From Actinacidiphila rubida (GTDB lineage Bacteria > Actinomycetota > Actinomycetes > Streptomycetales > Streptomycetaceae): a stretch of DNA of 64,000 bases. Location of the stretch: NCBI RefSeq assembly GCF_900110255.1, contig NZ_FODD01000010.1:157932-221931 (forward strand), read 5' to 3'. Within the stretch, counting starts at the first letter, position 1; every line of letters starts with the position of its first letter. The position numbers and the translations under genes are program-made. Positions 1 to 8,087 of the stretch are shown here, in pieces. The notes beneath the pieces are model-generated. The model was given only the letters and a program-made list of their open reading frames with translations, ran no database searches and was not told the origin of the DNA.

Positions 1-325
1 CGGGACGCTCGGCGTCGTACACCCGCTCGTAGACCGTCTGTTCGGTGCTCTCGGCGACGCGCGCCTCGCGCGACCGCTCGTAGGTGACGCCGGCCGCCCA
101 CACCTCCATCCGGCCGTCCAGCGGCGGCAGCAGCAGCACGTCCGCCGCGGCGTGCGTGGCGGGGGCGGCCAGCGCGCTCTCCACACGGGCGCGCAGTTCT
201 TCCACGCGCTCCTGGAGCAGGCCGGCGACGCGCGGCTCGCCGAAGGCGTGCACGGCCCCGGCGGCGTCCAGCACGCCGGTCTGGGGCGATCCGGAGCGGT
301 CGGCGAAGCGCACGATGCGGGTCAT
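1..325 (-). CDS. FAH-family sugar-acid dehydratase, N-terminal part (runs off window)
   Basis: The visible 108 residues begin MTRIVRFADRSG at an ATG with a GAAGGGA ribosome site. They contain GVTYERSREAR and, further on, VYERVYDAERP. This pair of signatures is typical of the fumarylacetoacetate hydrolase superfamily branch that includes 2-keto-3-deoxy-D-arabinonate dehydratase, which dehydrates a 2-keto-3-deoxy sugar acid to an alpha-keto semialdehyde. The catalytic metal-binding core lies beyond the window edge, so activity cannot be judged. The gene diverges from an FGGY kinase and an isomerase, which supports a role in pentose or deoxy-sugar breakdown. Its operator-like site lies about 165 bp upstream. 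The exact substrate is inference. Confidence 0.75.
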   Translation of the reverse strand, partial: MTRIVRFADRSGSPQTGVLDAAGAVHAFGEPRVAGLLQERVEELRARVESALAAPATHAAADVLLLPPLDGRMEVWAAGVTYERSREARVAESTEQTVYERVYDAERP

Positions 326-488
326 GGGCGGTCCCTTCGGCCGGCGGCGAGGCCGCGGCAAGACGGATGCGCGACGGCGTCAGGGCGGCGACGACGTCTG
401 CGCGGCGCGGTGGCAGCGCGGTGGCGGCGACGACCTGCCGCCTGGCGGGTGACGAACCACGGCCGACGCGTGAGGAACGGGTAGGCAG

Positions 489-502
489 AGCAATCGATTT
501 CA
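489..502. promoter_or_regulatory. LacI-type operator (imperfect) on the dehydratase side
   Basis: AGCAATCGATTTCA shares the central AATCGATTTCA with the perfect palindrome at 588-601, 99 bp away. Read toward the minus-strand dehydratase gene it would lie in that gene's control region. The CG-centred palindrome is characteristic of LacI/GalR regulators. The regulator gene itself is not in the window. Confidence 0.55.
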
Positions 503-580
503 GCCATACGCCTGGGAGCGTAGGGAGGTCCTGGGGGGCCGGTCAAGGGGACCGACATGATGAGCAGCCTGCGGATACCC

Positions 581-617
581 TTGTATGTGAAATCGATTTC
601 AGGCACGATGCCGTGCA
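581..617 (+). promoter_or_regulatory. Promoter with embedded operator, probably leaderless
   Basis: A -35-like TTGTAT (581-586) and a -10-like CACGAT (604-609) are separated by 17 bp. The perfect 14-bp palindrome TGAAATCGATTTCA (588-601) lies between them, so a bound LacI-type repressor would block RNA polymerase. The predicted transcription start falls at about 616-617, on the ATG of the kinase gene. That ATG has no Shine-Dalgarno sequence, so a leaderless mRNA is the simplest reading. The spacing and palindrome are seen directly; the leaderless transcript is inference. Confidence 0.6.
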
Positions 618-2113
618 TGCCTCGTAACGCAGTCATCGGCGTGGACATCGGCACGTCGAGCAGCAAGGGCGTCCTGGTCGACGCCGGCAGCGGCGACGTG
701 CTCCGCTCGGCCGTGCGGGAGCACGCGGTGGACCGTCCGGGCCCCGGGCGCTTCGAGATGGACGCCCGGGTGTGGTGGAGGGAGTTCGCCTCCCTGTCCC
801 GCGAGTTGACCGCGGACCTCGACCAGGACGGCCTGGCCGTCGCCGCCGTGGGCGTCAGCGGGATGGGGCCGTGCGTGCTGCTCACCGACGGCCACGACAC
901 TCCGGTGCGGCCGGCCATCCTCTATGGCGTCGACACCCGCTCCACGGCCCAGATCGCGCGCCTCGAGGAGGAGCTGGGCGCCGAGGAGATCGTCCGCCGC
1001 TGCGGGTCAGGGCTGTCGTCGCAGGCCGCCGGTGCGAAGATCGCCTGGGTCGCCGACGAGGAGCCGGAGGCGTTCGCCGACGCCCGCCGGCTGTACATGC
1101 CCAGTTCGTGGCTGGTGCGCCGGCTCACCGGCGCGTACGTCCTCGACCACCACTCGGCCAGCCAGTGCACGCCCCTGTACGACACCAACGCCCAGGAGTG
1201 GTACGCGCCTTGGGTGCAGCGGATCGCCCCGCGGCTGGAACTGCCCCCATTGCGCTGGTCCGGCGAGGCCGCCGGGGCGGTGACCCTTGACGCGGCCGCG
1301 GAGACGGGGCTGCCGGCCGGGGTGCCGGTGACGACCGGGACCATCGACGCCTGGGCCGAGGCGGTGAGCGTGGGCGCGCAGGGCCCGGGCGACCTGATGC
1401 TGATGTACGGGACGACGATGTTCCTGGTGCACACGGTGCCCGGCGCCGGGCTGCTCACCAGCCCGGCGCTGTGGAGCACCGTCGGCGCGCTGCCCGGGAC
1501 CCGCAACCTGGCCGGCGGCATGGCCACGTCGGGCGCGGTGACGACCTGGCTGCGCGAGCTGTTCGGCTCACCCGACTTCGCCGAACTGCTGCGGCTCGCC
1601 GAGGAGTCGGGGCCGGGCGCCAACGGCCTGCTCATGCTGCCGTACTTCGCGGGGGAGCGGACCCCGCTCATGGACCCCGCGGCCCGCGGCCTCATCGCCG
1701 GTCTGACGCTCTCCCACACCCGTGGCGACCTCTACCGGGCCGCGCTCGAGGGCACGGCGTGCGGGGTGCGGCACAACATCGAGGCGATCGAGGCGGCCGG
1801 CGGCGACATCCGCCGGATCGTGGCGGTCGGCGGCGGCACCAAGGGCGCGTTGTGGACGCGGATCGTCTCCGACGTCACCGGCCGTGCCCAGGAGGTCCGG
1901 GCCACCACGATCGGCGCCGCGTACGGCGACGCGCTGCTCGCCGCCCAACTCGCCGGGGACGCCCGCATCGACGACTGGAACCCGGTCGCCGAGGTGGTCC
2001 GGCCCGACCCGGCCCGCACCGCCGCCTACGACGAACTGTACGGGTTGTACCGGCAGCTCTACCCGGCCTCCGCCGACGTCGTGCACGCCCTCGCGGCCCG
2101 CCAGCACCGCTGA
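617..2113 (+). CDS. FGGY-family carbohydrate kinase (xylulokinase-like)
   Basis: The 498-residue protein matches the usual length of FGGY sugar kinases. It begins with the ATP/phosphate-binding strand VIGVDIGTSSSKG near residue 6. A GTTMF stretch lies mid-protein, followed by the C-terminal domain with YFAGERTPLMDP and the adenosine motif VAVGGGTKGALW. It should phosphorylate a keto-sugar such as xylulose or ribulose in the cytoplasm. I chose ATG 617 because family members start directly before the first strand and because it fits the leaderless promoter. An upstream ATG at 557 has a good AAGGGG site, but using it would put the operator inside the coding sequence. The isomerase gene 227 bp downstream is probably in the same pathway. 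Confidence 0.85.
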   Translation: MPRNAVIGVDIGTSSSKGVLVDAGSGDVLRSAVREHAVDRPGPGRFEMDARVWWREFASLSRELTADLDQDGLAVAAVGVSGMGPCVLLTDGHDTPVRPAILYGVDTRSTAQIARLEEELGAEEIVRRCGSGLSSQAAGAKIAWVADEEPEAFADARRLYMPSSWLVRRLTGAYVLDHHSASQCTPLYDTNAQEWYAPWVQRIAPRLELPPLRWSGEAAGAVTLDAAAETGLPAGVPVTTGTIDAWAEAVSVGAQGPGDLMLMYGTTMFLVHTVPGAGLLTSPALWSTVGALPGTRNLAGGMATSGAVTTWLRELFGSPDFAELLRLAEESGPGANGLLMLPYFAGERTPLMDPAARGLIAGLTLSHTRGDLYRAALEGTACGVRHNIEAIEAAGGDIRRIVAVGGGTKGALWTRIVSDVTGRAQEVRATTIGAAYGDALLAAQLAGDARIDDWNPVAEVVRPDPARTAAYDELYGLYRQLYPASADVVHALAARQHR

Positions 2114-2223
2114 CCGCGGTCTCCGCCCCGGCCCCGTCGCGGTAGCCCCGCAGGCCGCCGAGGCCACGGAAGTCGCTGAATCCGTACGGCCGCGGCCGCG
2201 GAAGGCCCGGAAGCCGCCGCGAT

Positions 2224-2285
2224 CCCGGAACCCGGAACCCGGAACCCCGAGCCGCGAACCCCGAGCCGCGAGCCGCGAGCCGCGA
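2224..2285. repeat. Tandem 7-bp repeats in intergenic DNA
   Basis: Three perfect contiguous copies of CCCGGAA (2224-2244) are followed by four copies of GCCGCGA (2251-2257, then contiguous at 2265-2285). Both units are 7 bp, so the array is not codon-phased. It lies between the kinase stop and the isomerase ribosome site. It probably arose by slipped-strand replication. No function can be assigned. Confidence 0.75.
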
Positions 2286-2339
2286 TCCCCGAGAACCCCG
2301 CACCACAGTCAGCCAGCCACTGCGAAGGAGTCACCCGGC

Positions 2340-3974
2340 ATGACGTATTCCCTGCCGACGCCCATACAGCCGCCGGCCGCCGAGCCCGGCGTCGTTCACA
2401 CCGTCGCCAGCGGTGACCTGCGGCCGAGCGCGAACGTGACCTGCTGGCCGGTCCAGGAGCGGCTGGAGGCAGCGCTGTCGGCCGCGGTCGGCTCCCTGGG
2501 CTGGAGGGTCGAGCGCGGCCACGAGGTCGACGCGGACAAGGGCCACGGCTTCATCGACAGCCAGCGGGCCGGCATCGAGGTGTTCAAACGCCTGCCCCCC
2601 GACGCGCCGCTGATCGTCGTCGAGGCCGTCTGGCAGTACAGCCACCATGTGCTGGCCGGACTGCGCACCCACCGCGGCCCGATCCTCGTCGTGGCGAACT
2701 GGAGCGGCGAGTACCCCGGGCTGGTGGGCCTGCTCAACCTGGCGGGCAGCATGACGAAGGCGGGCACGCCGTACTCCGTCCTGTGGAGCGAGGACTTCAC
2801 CGACGAGGCCGCGCTGCAGGGCCTGAAGACCTGGCTCGGCACCGGGCGCCTGACGCACGACACCAGCCACGTGCGGGAGCTGCCGGCGCTGCCGCCGGGG
2901 CCCGAGACGGAACTCGGCACGGCGCTCGCGCGGCAGTTGAGGGACGAGAAGGCCGTCATCGGCGTCTTCGACGAGGGCTGCATGGGCATGTACAACGCCA
3001 TCTTCGACGACGAACTGCTCAACCCCCTCGGCATCTACAAGGAGCGGCTGTCGCAGAGCGCGCTGGTCGCCGAGATGGGGCGGGTCGGCGACGAGGAGGC
3101 GGCGGCCGTCCGCACCTGGCTCGACGGTGCCGGGCTGACCTTCCACACCGGCACCGACGAGGCCACCGAGCTGACCGACGCCCAGCTCCTCAGCCAGTTC
3201 CGGATGTACGTGGCCGCGCTGCGCATGGCCGACGACTTCGGCCTGGACGCCGTCGGCATCCAGTACCAGCAGGGGCTCAAGGACACCGTCCCGGCCAGCG
3301 ACCTCGCCGAGGGACTGCTGAACAACGTGTCGCGGCCGCCGGTGCTCAGCCGTGACGGGTCGCGCGAGCTCTACGCCGGCGCCGCGCTGCCGCACTTCAA
3401 CGAGGTGGACGAAGGCGTGGCCGTCGACTCCCTGGTCACCAACCGCATCTGGAAGGCGATGGGTCTCGACCCGGCCACCACCCTGCACGACATCCGCTGG
3501 GGCGAGGAGTACGACGGCCGGTTCGTGTGGGTCTTCGAGATCTCCGGCTCGGTCCCGGCCTCGCACAACGGCGGCTACGACCGGTCGTGGAGCATGCGGC
3601 AGCCGCCGATGTACTTCCCGCTCGGCGGTGGCACGCTCAGCGGTGTCTCCAAGCCCGGGGAGATCGTGTGGTCGCGGGTGTTCCTGATGGACGGAGCCCT
3701 CCATGTCGACCTGGGCCGTGCCACGGTGGTCGAGCTGCCCGAGGAGGAGACGCGGCGCCGGCTCGACGCCACGACCCCCCAGTGGCCGATCATGCACGCG
3801 GTGCTGCACGGGGTCACCCGGGACCAGTTCATGGCCCGGCACCGCGCCAACCACCTGAACGTCGTCTACGCGCCCGACGCCGAGACGGCCGACAGGGGCC
3901 TGCTGGCCAAGGCCGCGATGTTCGCCGAACTGGGCGTGAGCGTCCACCTGTGCGGGGACACCGCGCTCGGCTGA
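2340..3974 (+). CDS. L-fucose isomerase-like sugar isomerase
   Basis: This 544-residue protein resembles the FucI/AraA isomerase fold. It has an N-terminal segment ending around LIVVEAVWQYSHH, a central segment with GVFDEGCMGMYNAIFDDELL, and a C-terminal segment containing the basic and His-rich stretch HAVLHGVTRDQFMARHRANH. Such enzymes interconvert aldoses and ketoses (L-fucose/L-fuculose or D-arabinose/D-ribulose) with a divalent metal. ATG 2340 is preceded by GAAGGAG at a 10-nt distance. The pairing with an FGGY kinase and a sugar-acid dehydratase suggests a catabolic cluster. The true substrate is unknown, and the low resemblance to classical FucI leaves room for another sugar. Confidence 0.7.
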   Translation: MTYSLPTPIQPPAAEPGVVHTVASGDLRPSANVTCWPVQERLEAALSAAVGSLGWRVERGHEVDADKGHGFIDSQRAGIEVFKRLPPDAPLIVVEAVWQYSHHVLAGLRTHRGPILVVANWSGEYPGLVGLLNLAGSMTKAGTPYSVLWSEDFTDEAALQGLKTWLGTGRLTHDTSHVRELPALPPGPETELGTALARQLRDEKAVIGVFDEGCMGMYNAIFDDELLNPLGIYKERLSQSALVAEMGRVGDEEAAAVRTWLDGAGLTFHTGTDEATELTDAQLLSQFRMYVAALRMADDFGLDAVGIQYQQGLKDTVPASDLAEGLLNNVSRPPVLSRDGSRELYAGAALPHFNEVDEGVAVDSLVTNRIWKAMGLDPATTLHDIRWGEEYDGRFVWVFEISGSVPASHNGGYDRSWSMRQPPMYFPLGGGTLSGVSKPGEIVWSRVFLMDGALHVDLGRATVVELPEEETRRRLDATTPQWPIMHAVLHGVTRDQFMARHRANHLNVVYAPDAETADRGLLAKAAMFAELGVSVHLCGDTALG

Positions 3975-3985
3975 CCGGACGTCCC

Positions 3986-4040
3986 GGGCCCTGACAGGTG
4001 CCGGGACGGCCCCGGGCCGTCCCGGCACCTGTCAGGGCCC
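3986..4040. terminator. Perfect 27-bp inverted repeat, bidirectional terminator
   Basis: The arms 3986-4012 and 4014-4040 are exact reverse complements of 27 bp around a single C, so a practical hairpin would have 25 pairs and a 5-nt loop. It starts 11 bp after the isomerase stop and faces the converging GH15 gene. There is no U-tract, as is usual in actinomycetes. Confidence 0.85.
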
Positions 4041-4213
4041 CGCGCCGTGGCCGCCGCCCCGGACGATCAGCCGGCGCCGTCCCGCGCTCGCGCCGCCCGG
4101 TACGCCAGCCCCCGCGTGAGGGTGTCCCGCACACTCGCCTTCAGGTGCCGGGCCCACGGCGGCGGCCCGGGCGCGCGCCCGGCCCGGCGGCGGGGCGGCC
4201 CGCGGGGGCGGAC

Positions 4214-6067
4214 TCAGTCGGGGCAGAACGCCGTACCGTCCGCGATGCTCCGCGCGGTGATCTCGCCGGACTTCACCCGGGAGATCATCCACGCCGCGTT
4301 GATCAGCCCCACGTGGCTGAACGCCTGGGGGAAGTTGCCCAGTGCCTCGCCCGATCCGACGGCGACCTCCTCGGCCATCAGCCCGACGTCGTTCGCGGCC
4401 GCCGCGGCCCGCTCGAACACCCGCTCCGCCTCGTCGACCTCCCCGGCCAGCGCCAGCGCCTCGGCGAGCCAGAAGGTGCACAGCAGGAACGTCCCCTCGC
4501 CGCCGGTCAGCCCGTCGTCCATGGCGCCGTACCGGTGGACCAGGCCCCGGTCGTCGGTCAGGTGCTCGGTGATCGCGCGGAGCGTGGACAGCATCCGCGG
4601 GTCGTCGGCCGGCGTGAAGCCGACCAGCGGCAGCATCAGCGTCGAGGAGTCGAGGACGCGGGAGCCGAAGGCCTGGGTGTACGCGCCGACGTCGTCGTTC
4701 CAGGCGTGCTCCTCGATCGCGGCGCGGATCTCGTCCCGGACGCGGCTCCACACCGGCACGCGGTCCTCGGCGCCGAGCAGTCCGGCGAGCTGCACGCCGT
4801 GGTGCGCGGCCACCCAGCACATCAGCTTGGAGTACACGAAGTGCCGGCGCCCGCTGCGGACCTCCCAGATGCCCTCGTCCGGCTCCCGCCACCGCTGGCA
4901 GGCGGTGTCCACCAGCGAGGCCAGGAAGTGCAACGTCGTCGTGTCGGCCCGCGGCAGGTAGGAGCGCAGGCGGTGTGCCGAGCACATCAGCTCCCCGTAG
5001 ACGTCGAGTTGCCGCTGTCGCCAGGCGTCGTTCCCGATCCGCACCGGCGAACTGCCCCGCCACCCCGGCAGATGGCCCAACTCCCGTTCCGTCAGGTCGC
5101 ACTCGCCACGGACCCCGAACATGATCTGCAGGTCCTGGCGGCCCCGCGGGTCGGCCGCCGCGGCCTGCGCCATCCAGTCGAAGAACGCCACCGCCTCGTC
5201 CGGACAGGCCGCGACCCACAGGGCGTTGAGTGCGAAGGAACCGTCACGGACCCACGCGTAGCGGTAGTCCCAGTTGCGAGGGCCGCCCACCGCCTCCGGC
5301 AGGGAGGTGGTGGGGGCGGCGATGATCGCGCCCGAGGGACGGTAGGTGAGGGCCTGCAGCACCCGGCCGCTGTGGTGGACCTGGTCCTCCCACATGCCCT
5401 GGTACCGCTCGTGCTGGTCGGACCAGACGCGCCACGCGCCGATGGTCTCCCACAACAGGTCCTCGATCTCCCCCTGGCTCCTCAGCCGCGGCGTCTGACC
5501 GGCCTGCACGAAGTGCAGGGCGAAGGCGAGCCGGTCCCCGGCGTGCACGGTGAACCTGGCGTGCGCGCAGTCGTCGACCTCGAACGGGACCGGGGAGCTC
5601 AGCCCCAGGGTGTGCGGTCCGCCGTGGCACCGCATGCCGCCCTCCACCGGGATCAGCAGCGGGTGGACCAGCCCGTACTCCGGGCGCGGTGCGAACTGCG
5701 CCTCGACGTCGACGTCGCCGCGGATCCCCTGCAGCACGCGCACCAGCACCTGCGGGGCCTCGGCCCCCAGCGCGTGGCCGCCCTCGTTGGGTCCGGTGGC
5801 GAACGCGTCGGTGACCGCCACCTCCCCGCCGGTGGTGCGGAACGACGTCCGCACCACCAGGGACCCGTCCAGGTAGACGCGACTGCTCTCGAAGCCCGCC
5901 GACGGGGCGATCGACCAGTGCCCGGCGCCCTCGCCGAGCAACCGGGCGAACACCGCGCGGGAGTCGAAGCAGGGCACGCACAGCCAGTCGATCGAACCGC
6001 CCTTGCTCACCAGCGCCGCCGTCCGGCAGTCGGACAGCAGCGCGTAGTCGCCGATCGCGGTCTGCAT
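4214..6067 (-). CDS. Glycoside hydrolase family 15 protein (trehalase/glucoamylase-like)
   Basis: The 617-residue product opens with IGDYALLSDCRTAALVS and SIDWLCVPCFDSRAVF, the hallmark N-terminus of bacterial GH15 enzymes. It continues with YRYAWVRDGSFALNAL and GVRGECDLTERELGHL in the (alpha/alpha)6 barrel. No signal peptide is visible, so it should be cytoplasmic. Actinobacterial members include trehalases as well as glucoamylases; the sequence alone does not decide between them. ATG 6067 is preferred over the GTG six bases upstream because GAGGAG is 8 nt from the ATG. It converges on the isomerase gene with the strong terminator between them. Confidence 0.85.
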   Translation of the reverse strand: MQTAIGDYALLSDCRTAALVSKGGSIDWLCVPCFDSRAVFARLLGEGAGHWSIAPSAGFESSRVYLDGSLVVRTSFRTTGGEVAVTDAFATGPNEGGHALGAEAPQVLVRVLQGIRGDVDVEAQFAPRPEYGLVHPLLIPVEGGMRCHGGPHTLGLSSPVPFEVDDCAHARFTVHAGDRLAFALHFVQAGQTPRLRSQGEIEDLLWETIGAWRVWSDQHERYQGMWEDQVHHSGRVLQALTYRPSGAIIAAPTTSLPEAVGGPRNWDYRYAWVRDGSFALNALWVAACPDEAVAFFDWMAQAAAADPRGRQDLQIMFGVRGECDLTERELGHLPGWRGSSPVRIGNDAWRQRQLDVYGELMCSAHRLRSYLPRADTTTLHFLASLVDTACQRWREPDEGIWEVRSGRRHFVYSKLMCWVAAHHGVQLAGLLGAEDRVPVWSRVRDEIRAAIEEHAWNDDVGAYTQAFGSRVLDSSTLMLPLVGFTPADDPRMLSTLRAITEHLTDDRGLVHRYGAMDDGLTGGEGTFLLCTFWLAEALALAGEVDEAERVFERAAAAANDVGLMAEEVAVGSGEALGNFPQAFSHVGLINAAWMISRVKSGEITARSIADGTAFCPD

Positions 6068-6191
6068 CGACACAGCTCCTCTCCCCGGCCCTGAGCGAGG
6101 TCGGAGGTGCGGCCTTCAATCAACCGTACGGGGCACCAAGTGGTCGCGCAGCGCGGCGCCGGGCGACGCCGTTCCGGGGCGGGGTCCGGGC

Positions 6192-6821
6192 TCAGAACCC
6201 GATGGCCTCGCGGAGCAGCAGGACGGTGCCGCGCCCCGGGGTGCGCTCGGCGTTGAGGACGAGCAGGCGGTTGACGGCGCTGGGCACCCCGTAGGCCTTC
6301 CGCGTGCGGGCGCTCTCCAGCGGGAGGCAGTGGTCCTCGACGCGCCGCAGCGCGGTCTCCAGGTCGGGCACCACCTTCTGCGCCCCGACGACCCAGATGG
6401 CGCGGGCGGCGCCGCCCGCGTAACCGGGCAGCTGGCTGCCGCTGCCCGAGGCGATCACGAGGGAGCCGGTCTCGGTGAGCGCGGCGACGCTGCCCACGAT
6501 GACGTCGGGGCTCGCGAGCAGCCGCCGGATGCCGTCGGCTTCGGTGGTGCGGTCCATCGCGACGGCCCGGGGCTTGATCGCCTCGTACCGCCCGCCGGCG
6601 TTGATGTCGTCGTCGATGCCCGACAGGCGGAGTGTCTCGCTGGCGCCGGTGAACACGCTCGCACCCTCGGGAATCAGGTCGCGCATCCGGACACGCGCGG
6701 CTGCGGCGTCGTCGAGGATCTCCACGGCGAAGCCGTGTGCGGTCAGGGCGGCGGCCGCGCGCTCCAGGCGGTCGGTCGTCGCGGGGGCCTCGAACTGGGT
6801 GGCCGGCATCGGGGTGGTCAT
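6192..6821 (-). CDS. LUD-domain protein (LutC/YkgG-like)
   Basis: The protein has 209 residues. The core SPDVIVGSVAALTETGSL followed by VIASGSGSQLP is the LUD-domain signature of LutC/YkgG proteins. Family members take part in lactate utilisation with LutA and LutB, but neither partner is adjacent here. It is divergent from an ECF41-type sigma factor gene across 220 bp, so it could be a target of that sigma. A clear ECF41-type promoter could not be fixed in the gap. Its role outside a lut operon is unknown. Confidence 0.75.
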   Translation of the reverse strand: MTTPMPATQFEAPATTDRLERAAAALTAHGFAVEILDDAAAARVRMRDLIPEGASVFTGASETLRLSGIDDDINAGGRYEAIKPRAVAMDRTTEADGIRRLLASPDVIVGSVAALTETGSLVIASGSGSQLPGYAGGAARAIWVVGAQKVVPDLETALRRVEDHCLPLESARTRKAYGVPSAVNRLLVLNAERTPGRGTVLLLREAIGF

Positions 6822-7041
6822 GGCTGTGTGGTCTTCCTGTTCGCTGGACGAAGTGCTGCTCTCGGCGGGTACGACAACGCAGCACGCCGGAATGTCAGGC
6901 GGCGCGGCGCCGTACGGTGCGTCCACGGCCCCGGCCACGGACCGGCGCGTCGTCGGCCGCGAGGCCCGCCGCCTCACATTCCGGGCCGCCGTCCTGTCGA
7001 ATGGGGTGAGCGCAGCAGCGAGCGAGGGAGCCGCCGGCACC

Positions 7042-7986
7042 ATGACCACCCGATCCGGGACACGACAGGGCGGGCCCGACGAGGGCCTGGACACGGTGAT
7101 GAGCGAGCGGCGCCAGCTGATCAACATCGCCTACCGGCTGCTGGGCTCCGTCGCCGAGGCCGAGGACGCCGTCCAGGAGACCTACGCGCGCTGGTACGCG
7201 ATGTCCCCGGCCGAGCAGGACGCCATCGAGTCGCCCGGCGCCTGGCTGACGACCGTCACCAGCCGCATCTGCCTGAACGTGCTCGGCTCCGCCCGTGCCC
7301 GGCGGGAGACGTACGTCGGCGCGTGGATCCCCGAGCCGCTGCCCGGGCACGCGGAGTGGAGCCTCGGCGGCGGGCGGCCCGGCGGCGCCTCGGTGGACCC
7401 GGCCGACCGTGTCACGCTGGACGAGTCGGTCAACCTGGCGTTCCTGGTCGTGCTCGAGTCGATGACGCCGGCCGAACGCGTCGCGTTCATCCTCCACGAC
7501 GTGTTCTGCCACTCCTTCGCGGAGGTGGCCGAGATCGTCGGCCGGACACCGGCGGCGTGCCGCCAGCTGGCCTCGTCGGCGCGCCGCCGCATCAGGACGT
7601 CGCGGCCGTCCGCGACGCCGGCCGCCCAACGGGCCGGCGTCGTGCGGGACTTCAAGCAGGCGTGGGAAGCCAAGGACATCGACGCGCTCGTCGCGCTGCT
7701 CGATCCCGGCGCCACGGCGATCGCCGACGGCGGCGGGCTCGCCGCGACGTTCCTGCACCCCATCGAGGGCGGCGAGCAGATCGCGCACGCCTGGGTCGAG
7801 ATCGCCCGCCGCAAGCCGGAGAACATGGCGTTCCTGGAGGACAGCGTCAACGGCCAGCCCGGCCTGGTCGCCGTGCAGGACGGCGTCACGGTCACGGTGT
7901 TCGCGTTCGACGTCGCGGACGACCGGATCACGCACATCTGGGTGGTGCGCAACCCCGAGAAGCTCCGCCACTGGACGACGGGCTGA
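7042..7986 (+). CDS. ECF41-type sigma factor with C-terminal SnoaL-like domain
   Basis: The protein has 314 residues. Sigma-70 region 2 is at the N-terminus (INIAYRLLGSVAEAEDAVQ) and region 4 at about residues 125-190 (AERVAFILHDVFCHSFAEVA). A SnoaL-like domain of about 100 residues follows. The ECF41 hallmarks WIPEP, DGGG and NPEKL are all present; in this group the C-terminal extension acts as a built-in regulator of sigma activity instead of a separate anti-sigma factor. ATG 7042 follows GAGGGAG at about 11 nt. Known ECF41 members often control a neighbouring redox gene; here the divergent neighbour is the LUD protein. Confidence 0.9.
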   Translation: MTTRSGTRQGGPDEGLDTVMSERRQLINIAYRLLGSVAEAEDAVQETYARWYAMSPAEQDAIESPGAWLTTVTSRICLNVLGSARARRETYVGAWIPEPLPGHAEWSLGGGRPGGASVDPADRVTLDESVNLAFLVVLESMTPAERVAFILHDVFCHSFAEVAEIVGRTPAACRQLASSARRRIRTSRPSATPAAQRAGVVRDFKQAWEAKDIDALVALLDPGATAIADGGGLAATFLHPIEGGEQIAHAWVEIARRKPENMAFLEDSVNGQPGLVAVQDGVTVTVFAFDVADDRITHIWVVRNPEKLRHWTTG

Positions 7987-8066
7987 CCGCGCCGACGACG
8001 GCCCACCGGGCTGACCATGGGGCGATGGTGGGCGGGCGACGGGCGGCGCAGCCGCGTGTGAGCGGC

Positions 8067-8086
8067 GCGGCCGGCCCGCCGGCCGC
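8067..8086. terminator. Short GC hairpin between converging genes
   Basis: GCGGCCGGC (8067-8075) pairs perfectly with GCCGGCCGC (8078-8086) across a 2-nt gap. It sits about 80 bp after the sigma factor stop and just beyond the end of the converging gene at 8088, so it may serve both. Confidence 0.5.
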
Positions 8087-8087
8087 C

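Noticed and set aside
557..616. Upstream ATG of the kinase gene with a good AAGGGG site
   Set aside because: It would add 20 non-conserved residues and place the operator and -10 inside the coding sequence; kept as an alternative only.
322..918. 198-residue minus-strand frame over the kinase start
   Set aside because: It is Arg/Pro/Ser-rich, overlaps the well-supported kinase and both operators, and shows no family motif.
4047..6094. Long plus-strand frames opposite the GH15 gene
   Set aside because: These are mirror translations of a GC-rich coding strand; GH15 motifs are only on the minus strand.
6893..6923. Possible ECF41-type promoter (TGTCA and CGTC) between the LUD and sigma genes
   Set aside because: The spacer is about 22 bp, longer than I expect, and similar short words occur by chance in this DNA.
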